Shown: in pieces, positions 1 through 5,511 of the stretch
Numbering within the stretch: position 1 is the first letter of the stretch
Layout: every line of letters starts with the position of its first letter
DNA from: Rhodoferax sp. UBA5149
GTDB lineage: Bacteria; Pseudomonadota; Gammaproteobacteria; Burkholderiales; Burkholderiaceae_C
Direction of reading: 5' to 3'
Length of the DNA stretch: 8,739 bases
Assembly (NCBI RefSeq): GCF_002413825.1
Contig: NZ_DHXT01000166.1
Coordinates: 1 to 8,739, forward strand
Notes under the pieces: generated by a model
The model's input: only the letters and a program-made list of their open reading frames with translations
What the model was told of the DNA's origin: nothing
Database searches by the model: none
Translations under genes and position numbers: made by a program

Positions 1-860
1 AGCTTGAGCTTGGCGTGGTCTTGCAGGGTATGGAATTCGGTGCCGGTGCCCAGAATGTAGATGGGCGCGTTGGTGTTGTTCTTGTCCAGCACGGCACCGC
101 TGACGGCGGTCCCGGCGGCACCGGCGGTGCCCGCACTGAGCAGACGCGTGGCAAAGGTCAGCGGCTGGCCGTGGCTGTCGGCGTGGTTGAAATTGAGGAA
201 CCACGACCAGTCGCCATTTTTGTTGCCAAGCGAGGCGCTGGTCTGCCAGGCATTGAACGTGGCGCTGGTGTTGTACAGCTCGAACGGCTGCGAGACATAG
301 CCGACCTTGGCATGGGCTTCGAATTTTGTCGGCATGCGCGTGACATAGTCCACCACCGCGCCCACCGAGTTGCCCGCGTAGGCGGCCGAGAACGGGCCGT
401 ACATGACGTCCACCCGCTCGATTTCTTCCGGCGTCACCAAGCCCCAGCGCGGCGGAAAGCTCAGGCCGCCGACACCATTGCCCAGGTAGTTGGACAGCAG
501 AATGCCGTCGGCATACACCGCCGAGCGCGCGCTGTTGCCGGTGCCGGAGGCCCGGCTGGACAAAATCGCGTGGTTGTAGTCGCCGATGTAGCGCTTGCGC
601 ACCAGCAGGCTGGGAAAGTATTTGAGCGCATCTTCGCTGTCGGTGGCGTTGATGCTCTGCTCGATCTGCTCACGCGTGATGCCCTCGATGGTGGTGGGGA
701 TCTGGGTCGGCAGGGAGGTCGGCGCACCGCTGCGGATGGTGACGACGCCCAGCGATTTGACGGGCGCGTCGGGCTGCGTCTGGGCCGCGACGGGAAAAAC
801 GATAGCCAAAGAAACAGGAAAGGCCATGGCAAGCGCCAAGGCAACACGATTTTTCCGCAC
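1..860 (-). CDS. TonB-dependent outer-membrane receptor, N-terminal part (runs off left edge)
   Basis: The gene encodes the signal peptide, plug domain and first barrel strands of a TonB-dependent receptor, which imports a bound ligand across the outer membrane using TonB energy. I start it at GTG (complement of 858-860), giving VRKNRVALAL, because a GGAG lies 7 bases upstream and the product then begins with a typical signal peptide ending near VAAQ (cleavage likely after Ala26). The plug follows: residues 58-71 (TTIEGITREQIEQS), the conserved AVYADGI stretch at 115-121, and EEIERVDVMYGPFSAAYAG at 145-163, the family's usual 'ERVEVLRGP.SALYG' element, leading to VGAVVDYVTRMP. Early barrel sequence rich in Trp, Asn and Phe begins near residue 185. 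286 residues are visible; full receptors are usually 600-800. It lies 78 bp downstream of a DUF2946 gene on the same strand, probably in one transcript. Ligand unknown: the plug does not look like the OprC copper-receptor type, and DUF2946 is only a hint at metal. Confidence 0.93.
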   Translation of the reverse strand, partial: MRKNRVALALAMAFPVSLAIVFPVAAQTQPDAPVKSLGVVTIRSGAPTSLPTQIPTTIEGITREQIEQSINATDSEDALKYFPSLLVRKRYIGDYNHAILSSRASGTGNSARSAVYADGILLSNYLGNGVGGLSFPPRWGLVTPEEIERVDVMYGPFSAAYAGNSVGAVVDYVTRMPTKFEAHAKVGYVSQPFELYNTSATFNAWQTSASLGNKNGDWSWFLNFNHADSHGQPLTFATRLLSAGTAGAAGTAVSGAVLDKNNTNAPIYILGTGTEFHTLQDHAKLK

Positions 861-919
861 GGAAATACTCCGAAAATATCAATCAAATCAGCCTCCAGCC
901 CGCATGGAACGGGCGGAAG

Positions 920-937
920 GCGCTATCAATTCAATAG
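920..937. repeat. Short AT-rich palindrome (CTAT...ATAG) between DUF2946 gene and receptor gene
   Basis: CTATCAATTCAATAG lies immediately downstream of the DUF2946 stop codon, in the 78-bp spacer before the receptor gene. CTAT and ATAG can pair around a 7-base centre. The preceding GCGC makes GCGCTATCAA, a 10-mer seen again at 7638-7647, and the same type of CTAT-ATAG core recurs at 5270-5286. From memory, elements with this core are scattered in hundreds of copies in Comamonadaceae genomes, often at gene ends. That family assignment is recall, not computed. Confidence 0.45.
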
Positions 938-938
938 T

Positions 939-1316
939 TCAGGAGAAAACAGGAGGTCCGCGCGCCGGCAAGGGCGCGGCGGTGAGCGCGGCCATGTGGG
1001 CGGCCGGGATGCTTTGCAGCACATGGGCCAGGGGCTGCAGCGGCTCGGCGCTCAGGCGCGCCACGGGCGGTGGCGGCGCGCTGTTGGTGGCGCACAGCGG
1101 GCAGTCCAGCGTGTGGCCGGCCACCTCTTTCGTGCCATCGGCGGTCTTGACCAGCACCTTCATCACGCCCGCGCCCGAGCAGACCAGCTCGATGGCCTGC
1201 GGCTTGACCAGCGGCGAGGCAATCGCCACGCCGATGGACAAGGCAAACCACACCAGCACGAAGCGGGCGAGCAGATGAGCGTTGCGTAGGGATTGCAGGA
1301 ACTGCAGGGATGGCAT
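939..1316 (-). CDS. DUF2946 family small membrane-anchored protein
   Basis: A 125-residue protein with an N-terminal hydrophobic segment (about residues 15-34, FVLVWFALSIGVAIA) that acts as signal peptide or membrane anchor, followed by a periplasmic part. The diagnostic features are Cys46 (LVCSGAG) and the CxxC motif at 72-75 (HTLDCPLC, with His68 close by), then a Pro/Ala-rich tail. This Cys plus His-x-x-x-Cys-Pro-x-Cys arrangement is the DUF2946 signature. The molecular role is not established; the Cys/His set could bind a metal ion. It is followed on the same strand by a TonB-dependent receptor after 78 bp, a pairing that suggests a shared role in uptake or sensing of a metal or metal complex (inference). 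There is no convincing Shine-Dalgarno before the ATG; a CATAAT sits so close upstream (1325-1330) that a leaderless message is conceivable. Confidence 0.82.
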   Translation of the reverse strand: MPSLQFLQSLRNAHLLARFVLVWFALSIGVAIASPLVKPQAIELVCSGAGVMKVLVKTADGTKEVAGHTLDCPLCATNSAPPPPVARLSAEPLQPLAHVLQSIPAAHMAALTAAPLPARGPPVFS

Positions 1317-1430
1317 GGCGGGGATTATGGCCGATGGTGCCGAATGGCCCGCAACGCGACTTGACTTTCCTTAAAGACGCGCACCGAAGGATGGCGCATG
1401 ATGAAGGCTTACCCACACAGAGGTGCCACC

Positions 1431-1784
1431 ATGACCACAAAACTCACCACCCCTTTTAAAGAACAACTGCTGGCCCAGCGCGCCAGCCTGCTGGAGCAAC
1501 TGGCCAACCTGCGCGGCGGCAAAATCGGCCGCGCCGAGGCGTCGGCCAACCATTTCGGTCAAGCCGAGGATTCCACGGCGCAGGTGAGCACCGAGCGCGA
1601 ACTCGAATTCACGCTCGATGCGCGTGAATCCGACGAACTCAGCATGGTGGACGCCGCCCTGCACCGGATTGAGGCCGGCACCTACGGCCAGTGCATCGAC
1701 TGTGGCGTGGCAATTCCCGCCGCCCGGCTCCATGCGGCGCCGGAAGCGCCGCGCTGCATCGCCTGCCAGGAGAAAGCGGAGTAG
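1431..1784 (+). CDS. DksA/TraR-type zinc-finger protein
   Basis: A 117-residue protein of the short DksA/TraR family, which binds in the secondary channel of RNA polymerase and alters initiation at selected promoters. It has an N-terminal alpha-helical, probably coiled-coil region (residues 9-80) and a C4 zinc finger near the C-terminus: Cys88 and Cys91 (CIDC), Cys109 and Cys112 (CIAC). The motif GTYGQCIDCGVAIPAARL is typical. At the turn of the coiled coil, where DksA carries two Asp residues, I see only AED (46-47), so its effect on polymerase may differ from DksA. I chose ATG at 1431 because AGAGG lies 7 bases upstream; an in-frame ATG at 1398 would add 11 poorly conserved-looking residues. 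It is divergent from the DUF2946 gene and stands alone. At 117 residues it is shorter than E. coli DksA (151), so I call it DksA-like rather than DksA. Confidence 0.88.
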   Translation: MTTKLTTPFKEQLLAQRASLLEQLANLRGGKIGRAEASANHFGQAEDSTAQVSTERELEFTLDARESDELSMVDAALHRIEAGTYGQCIDCGVAIPAARLHAAPEAPRCIACQEKAE

Positions 1785-1788
1785 GAAA

Positions 1789-1853
1789 GCCGCGCAGGAC
1801 TGCCGAACAATAGCCGGCAGGCCTGCTATCCGGACGGGATACGCGGCCTTTTT
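1789..1853. terminator. Probable bidirectional terminator between convergent genes
   Basis: GCCGCG at 1789-1794 pairs with CGCGGC at 1842-1847, followed by CTTTTT on the plus strand. Inside, CTGCCG (1800-1805) pairs with CGGCAG (1815-1820), so the structure would be branched. Read on the minus strand the outer stem ends CGCGGCTTTC, a weaker T-rich tail. It sits in the 72-bp gap between the zinc-finger gene and the convergent FAH-family gene, where a shared terminator is expected. The long distance between the outer arms lowers confidence. Confidence 0.5.
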
Positions 1854-1856
1854 CAG

Positions 1857-2903
1857 TCAGCGCGATCCGCGGGTCGAGGCGGCTTTTTCAAGCGGCACGA
1901 TTTCCTGCTCGATGGCGCCACACAGGCTCTGGCCGTCACGGCCCTTCATCTCGATGCGGATGGTGTCGCCGTACTTCATGAACTCGGTGACCGGCTTGCC
2001 ATCCTGAATCGTCTCGATCGCGCGTTTTTCAGCAATACAGCTGTAGCCGTGGCTCCAGTCCTTGTTGCTGACGGCGCCGGAACCGATGATGGCGCCGGCG
2101 CGCATGTTGCGGGTCTTGCAGAGGTGGGCAATCAGCTGGCCGAAGTGAAAAGTCATCTCCGGCCCGGCCTCGCACATGCCGACCTTGCGGCCGTTCCAGG
2201 TGCTTTGCAGCGTGAGGTGCACGCGGCCCTTGTCCCAGGCGCTGTCGCCGTTGAACGTCAGTTCGTCCAGGGTGACGGCCACCGGGCTGAAGGCGGTGGC
2301 CGGTTTGCTCTGGAGAAAGCCGAAACCCTTGGCCAGTTCCGCCGGAATCAAGTTACGCAAACTCACATCGTTGGCCAGCATCAGCAGGCGAATGCCGTCC
2401 AGCGCCTGCTCCGGCGTCGCGCCCATGCGCACGTCGCCGGTGATGACGGCGACCTCGGCCTCGAAATCAATGCCGTAGGTTTCGCTGGCGCACACCACTT
2501 CGTCACAGGGACCCAGAAAATCGTCGCTGCCGCCCTGGTACATCAGCGGGTCGGTGTAAAAACTGGCGGGCACCTCGGCCCCGCGCGCTTGACGCACCAG
2601 CTCCACATGGTTGATATAGGCCGAGCCGTCGGCCCACTGATAGGCCCGCGGCAAAGGCGCCATGCATTGCCGGGGGTCGAACGGAAAGGCGTGACGCGCC
2701 CGGCTGGCGCTGGACGAGCCGCCAGCCGTGCGGTTCAGCGCGTCGTACAGATCCTGCAACTGGGGCGAGTGGAAGTTCCAGTCGTCCAGCACCTGCTGCA
2801 GCGTGTTCGCAATGCCGGTCGCATAATGCGCCGTAGCGAGGTCGCGCGAGACAACAAGCAGCTGGCCGTCGCGCGAACCGTCTTTGTAGGTGGCAAGTTT
2901 CAT
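1857..2903 (-). CDS. Fumarylacetoacetate hydrolase (FAH) family protein
   Basis: A 348-residue cytoplasmic enzyme of the FAH superfamily, which uses a divalent metal to hydrolyse, hydrate or decarboxylate small oxo-acids, commonly in aromatic-compound breakdown. The N-terminal portion (1-100) is the variable lead domain; the FAH fold follows. Visible elements are SFYTDPLMYQGGSDDFLGP (114-132), the metal-binding Glu148 and Glu150 in DFEAEVAVI, and Asp179 in LLMLANDVSLRN, then FGFLQSKPATAFSPVAV (194-210) and a C-terminal GDTIRIEM (312-319). The three carboxylates match the usual E-x-E...D metal site. The Asp126 and His133 of mammalian fumarylacetoacetase seem to be replaced (by Ser114 and Met121 if the Phe-Tyr pairs are aligned), so it need not cleave fumarylacetoacetate itself. 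No maleylacetoacetate isomerase, homogentisate or gentisate gene lies nearby, and substrate is unknown. ATG at 2903 is the only sensible start, though no clear Shine-Dalgarno precedes it. Confidence 0.9.
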   Translation of the reverse strand: MKLATYKDGSRDGQLLVVSRDLATAHYATGIANTLQQVLDDWNFHSPQLQDLYDALNRTAGGSSSASRARHAFPFDPRQCMAPLPRAYQWADGSAYINHVELVRQARGAEVPASFYTDPLMYQGGSDDFLGPCDEVVCASETYGIDFEAEVAVITGDVRMGATPEQALDGIRLLMLANDVSLRNLIPAELAKGFGFLQSKPATAFSPVAVTLDELTFNGDSAWDKGRVHLTLQSTWNGRKVGMCEAGPEMTFHFGQLIAHLCKTRNMRAGAIIGSGAVSNKDWSHGYSCIAEKRAIETIQDGKPVTEFMKYGDTIRIEMKGRDGQSLCGAIEQEIVPLEKAASTRGSR

Positions 2904-3016
2904 AGGGGGTACTGGAAAATGGCAAGTGGGATTGACGTGTTGTCACCGTCGGAAATTCTAGTTGACAGGAATAAAACACGCGCCGGCAACCAACCCGCCG
3001 AACGGGGGCACAACCG
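2904..3016. promoter_or_regulatory. Divergent intergenic region with TTGAC/GTCA repeats
   Basis: This 113-bp gap separates the FAH-family gene (minus) from the DUF3108 gene (plus) and must hold both start regions unless transcription enters from elsewhere. It contains TGAC-GTGTT-GTCA (2933-2945), an inverted repeat with 5-base spacer, and TTGACA at 2962-2967, so TTGAC recurs 30 bp apart. On the minus strand TAGAAT (2955-2960) is a fair -10 hexamer for the FAH gene, but no good -35 lies 16-18 bp upstream. No plus-strand -10 follows TTGACA at normal spacing. It is a candidate operator region; no specific regulator can be named. Confidence 0.35.
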
Positions 3017-4078
3017 GTGAGGCCCGATTCGTCGCGCACGCTTTCGCTCAAGGTCTTGCTGGCCCTGACCGCCGCCGTCTTGCTGGCGCACCTCGCCGTG
3101 CTGCAGGGAACGCCCATGACCCTGGGCCTGCACCTGGGACTGACCCCGCCCCCGCCCAACCGTGCCTTCAGCACGCGCTTGATTGAACCGGAACCGCCAA
3201 AGCCCCCCGCCGCAGAACCCCAGCTGACGCCCCCGGTCACAACCCCTCACGACACGACGCCGCACACGGCGACCCCGAGCGAACGTCCGGTGCCCGCCAA
3301 AATGGACGCCGCCACGGGGCAGACCGCAACCCCAAGCCCGGCGCAGGCCGCGGCCACGCCAAGCGAGTCGTCGCCGGACGAACGGCCTGCCGACGCTGAT
3401 CCGCAACCCTCGGCGCCACGCGACCAGCTGGCCGCCATCGGTGCGGTCAGCCTGCCGGGCTCGGTCCGCATCAAATACAAGGTGGAAACCAACAAGTTCC
3501 CATTTGGCGCCAGCGCCGAACTGCGGTGGCAATGGGGCGGTGAAAATTACGACGCCCGGCTGGAGGTCAGCGCTTTCGGGCAAGCCCGCGTACAAACCAG
3601 TCAGGGACAGATCACGCCGCAAGGCCTGGCCCCGCTGCGTTTTTCCGACAAATTCCGCAGCGAAGTCGCCGCCCACTTCAACCGCGAGAAAGGCAAAGTC
3701 ACTTTCAGCGCCAACACGCCGGACGTGGCCCTGCTGGCCGGCGCGCAGGACCGCCTGAGCGTGCTGGTGCAACTGGGCGCCATGATCGCCGGCGACCCCA
3801 ACCATTACCCGCCGGGCACTACCCTGACGGTTCAGACCATTGGTCCGCGCGATGCCGACACCTGGGTCTTCACCGTCGGCAGCAAGGAAACCCTCACCCT
3901 GCCGGGTGGCGAACAGGCGACCCTGAAACTGGTGCGCAATCCGCGTCAGCAATTTGACCAGAAAGTGGAGCTGTGGCTGGCACCGGCGCTGGGCTATCTG
4001 CCCGCTCGCATCCGGATCACCGAGCCCAACGGTGACTTTGTCGATCAAAAATGGCTGGCGACCGAGCCGCAAACCTGA
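3017..4078 (+). CDS. DUF3108 domain protein, membrane-anchored, periplasmic
   Basis: A 353-residue protein of the DUF3108 family, function unknown. It starts at GTG (MRPDSSRTLS when initiated) with a GGGGG stretch upstream as a weak ribosome site; this start keeps the single hydrophobic segment LKVLLALTAAVLLAHLAVL (11-29) intact. Residues 44-135 form a low-complexity Pro/Ala/Thr/Ser linker (TPPPP, EPEPPKPP, many TP and SP pairs) resembling the envelope-spanning linker of TonB-type proteins. The folded domain runs from about 146 to the end: SLPGSVRIKYKVETNKFPFGASAELRW, GAMIAGDPNHYPPGTTLTVQTIG, and a final LPARIRITEPNGDFVDQKW, which are typical DUF3108 beta-rich segments. The most likely location is the periplasm, tethered to the inner membrane. 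It is first in a plus-strand run, 99 bp ahead of the DUF3567 gene. A role in envelope homeostasis would be speculation. Confidence 0.88.
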   Translation: MRPDSSRTLSLKVLLALTAAVLLAHLAVLQGTPMTLGLHLGLTPPPPNRAFSTRLIEPEPPKPPAAEPQLTPPVTTPHDTTPHTATPSERPVPAKMDAATGQTATPSPAQAAATPSESSPDERPADADPQPSAPRDQLAAIGAVSLPGSVRIKYKVETNKFPFGASAELRWQWGGENYDARLEVSAFGQARVQTSQGQITPQGLAPLRFSDKFRSEVAAHFNREKGKVTFSANTPDVALLAGAQDRLSVLVQLGAMIAGDPNHYPPGTTLTVQTIGPRDADTWVFTVGSKETLTLPGGEQATLKLVRNPRQQFDQKVELWLAPALGYLPARIRITEPNGDFVDQKWLATEPQT

Positions 4079-4177
4079 ACCCCGTCATTGAACTTCAGGC
4101 CGTCCAGCCGGTCTACTCTTGAAATTGCCCACTGTGCTGCCACCTGCAGGCCAAGGACGATTAAGAGATAATTCACC

Positions 4178-4489
4178 ATGCACACGCTTTACGACTCCGA
4201 CACCTATTCTGTGACGCACATGCTGGCCAATGCCGTGGCAGCGGACGTTGCGTCCGATGCGAAAAATGCGCGCAGCGTGCCAACACGGCCGGTGCTCACG
4301 CTGGCACGCCATGGCTTCGAAATTGTCGACAAACGCGCTGGCAAAGAGGTCTATCTCGACGGCTCCTGGGCCGAACTGTTCCAACAGCACATCTCCGCCT
4401 GGCAGCAAAATACCCCAACCCAGGAAGAGGTGGAAGACACGCTGGAGCGCTACGCCGAATTGGCGCAAAACCCGGTGGTTGTTCACTAA
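4178..4489 (+). CDS. DUF3567 family protein
   Basis: A 103-residue soluble protein of the DUF3567 family, which I know mainly from betaproteobacteria and which has no assigned function. The family features seen are the N-terminal YDSDTYSVTHM (5-15), the central RHGFEIVDKRAGKEVYLDG (44-62) and the acidic helix ending EEVEDTLERYAELAQNPVVVH (83-103), with the terminal 'QPVVxH'-type ending intact. A 15-20 residue segment rich in Ala and Asp (18-36) looks like an insertion or a flexible loop. ATG at 4178 is preceded by AGAGAT at a spacing of 8. There is no signal peptide and no membrane segment. It ends 36 bp before the ChaN-type lipoprotein gene, close enough to share a transcript, but the partnership is unproven. 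Confidence 0.87.
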   Translation: MHTLYDSDTYSVTHMLANAVAADVASDAKNARSVPTRPVLTLARHGFEIVDKRAGKEVYLDGSWAELFQQHISAWQQNTPTQEEVEDTLERYAELAQNPVVVH

Positions 4490-4525
4490 AGCGCCCATGC
4501 GCCGCCTGTCAGCGTCGCTTGCAAG

Positions 4526-5401
4526 GTGAAAAAGATCCTCCCCATGGCAAGCCGGTCCTTGTGGCTTCTTGCAGCCGTCATGGGCTTGATGGGCTGCGCC
4601 GCCCCGGCCCCCGACACCAGTCGGCCCGACCCGTTTCAAATCAATCAGCTCCAGCAGCTGCTACCCGCCGACGCGATTCTGCTGGGTGAGCAGCACGATG
4701 CCCCGGAGCATCAACGCATTCACCGCCTGACCGTGGAAGCCTTGGCCGCCCAGCACACGCTGGCCGTGCTGGCGCTGGAGATGGCAAGCCAGGGCCAATC
4801 CACGGAAACACTGGGTGCTGACGCCAACGAAGATCAGGTGCGCGCCGCCTTGGCCTGGGACAACGCTGGCTGGCCGTGGACTGCCTACGGCCCGGTCGTG
4901 ATGGCGGCGGTGCGCGCCGGGGTGCCCGTGGTTGGCGCCAACCTGCCGCGCGCGCGTTTGCGCGAAGCCATGACCGATTCCGGATTCGACCGGCTGCTCA
5001 GCGGACCGGCGCTCAAGGCCCAGCAACAGCAGGTCCGCGCCGGCCACTGCGAGCTGCTGCCTGAAAGCCAGATTTCATCCATGACGCGCATCCAGATTGC
5101 GCGCGATGTGGCCATGGCGCAAACCGTGCTCAAGCGGGCCGTGGCCGGAAAGACGGTGCTGCTGCTGGCCGGTGGCGCGCACGTCGATCGCAGCCTGGGC
5201 GTAGCGCAGCACCTGCCGCCGGGATTCAAGGTAAAAGCAGTTCTACTCCTTGCAGAACAAGCGCCCCATGCTATTGAAAAAATAGCAAATTTTGATCAGG
5301 TCTGGTTCACCCAGCCCGTTCCGCCGGTTGACTACTGTGCCAATTTCGCCGCGCAGCGGGCAACGAAGGCGGCTGAGCCGGTGTCCGGGAAAACGCCTTA
5401 A
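4526..5401 (+). CDS. ChaN family haem-binding lipoprotein
   Basis: A 291-residue lipoprotein of the ChaN/PF04187 family; Campylobacter ChaN binds haem at the membrane and is linked to iron acquisition. The N-terminus MKKILPMASRSLWLLAAVMGLMGC is a type II signal peptide with lipobox LMGC, Cys24 being the lipidated residue; Ala at +2 favours the outer membrane. The family landmarks are LLGEQHDAPEHQ (52-63), LALEMASQ (82-89), GVPVVGANLPR (132-142) and LLLAGGAHVDRSLGVAQHLP (212-231). I use GTG at 4526 because it supplies the positive Lys-Lys before the hydrophobic core; ATG at 4544 (MASRSL) is a real alternative, as neither has a strong ribosome site. Near the C-terminus, residues about 249-254 are encoded by a palindromic repeat (see 5270-5286), after which the frame continues normally with DQVWFTQPV. 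It lies 36 bp after DUF3567; no Fur-like box was recognised. Confidence 0.88.
   Translation: MKKILPMASRSLWLLAAVMGLMGCAAPAPDTSRPDPFQINQLQQLLPADAILLGEQHDAPEHQRIHRLTVEALAAQHTLAVLALEMASQGQSTETLGADANEDQVRAALAWDNAGWPWTAYGPVVMAAVRAGVPVVGANLPRARLREAMTDSGFDRLLSGPALKAQQQQVRAGHCELLPESQISSMTRIQIARDVAMAQTVLKRAVAGKTVLLLAGGAHVDRSLGVAQHLPPGFKVKAVLLLAEQAPHAIEKIANFDQVWFTQPVPPVDYCANFAAQRATKAAEPVSGKTP
5270..5286. repeat. Palindromic repeat GCTATT-gaaaa-AATAGC inside the ChaN-type gene
   Basis: A perfect 6-bp inverted repeat with a 5-base loop lies within the coding sequence of the lipoprotein gene. It and the surrounding bases, from about 5231 (GTAAAAGCAG) to 5293, are markedly more AT-rich than neighbouring codons. 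The core is of the same CTAT/ATAG type as the element at 920-937, here in frame and encoding roughly AIEKIA. It matches my recollection of a dispersed Comamonadaceae element; copy number cannot be checked here. Confidence 0.55.
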
Positions 5402-5419
5402 ATCGGCAACGGCAGGGCT

Positions 5420-5452
5420 GCGGCCCAATTCCTGAATTTTTTTCGGGCCCGC
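5420..5452. other. Imperfect hairpin with T-tract in its loop, downstream of ChaN-type gene
   Basis: GCGGCCC (5420-5426) and GGGCCCGC (5445-5452) can pair with one bulged G around an 18-base loop that contains a run of seven T. A smaller GGGC-TGCG-GCCC hairpin (5415-5426) ends 9 bases before the same T-run and could act as a weak terminator for the upstream gene. The arrangement is not a textbook terminator, so I leave it as a structured element in the 110-bp gap before purU. Confidence 0.3.
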
Positions 5453-5511
5453 GTTTCGCCGACAAAGCGTGTTCGTTGAGCCGGTACCTGGCCTGCGACA
5501 ATTCACGCACC

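Noticed and set aside
15..1289. A 424-codon open frame on the plus strand opposite the receptor and DUF2946 genes
   Set aside because: Its translation is Arg/Gly/His-rich with no recognisable domain and it lies opposite two genes with clear family motifs, so it is a high-GC antisense shadow.
1317..1350. CATAAT (complement of 1325-1330) as -10 of a leaderless DUF2946 message
   Set aside because: The best -35 (TTGCGG) would need a 19-bp spacer and the start would fall on or next to the ATG; possible but too weak to list as a promoter.
1361..1390. TTGACT at 1361-1366 as a -35 box for the zinc-finger gene
   Set aside because: No acceptable -10 hexamer lies 15-19 bp downstream (the region reads CCGAAG), so I do not call a promoter.
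2049..3020. A 323-codon open frame on the plus strand opposite the FAH-family gene
   Set aside because: No domain seen, and the complementary strand has the FAH metal-site residues in a continuous frame.
2900..4072. A 390-codon open frame on the minus strand opposite the DUF3108 gene
   Set aside because: The sense strand encodes a membrane segment and a recognisable DUF3108 domain; the antisense product is low-complexity Arg/Gly sequence.
5476..5511. TTG at 5476 as the purU start
   Set aside because: The 12 extra residues (MSRYLACDNSRT) do not resemble PurU N-termini, while ATG at 5512 gives the expected start and length.
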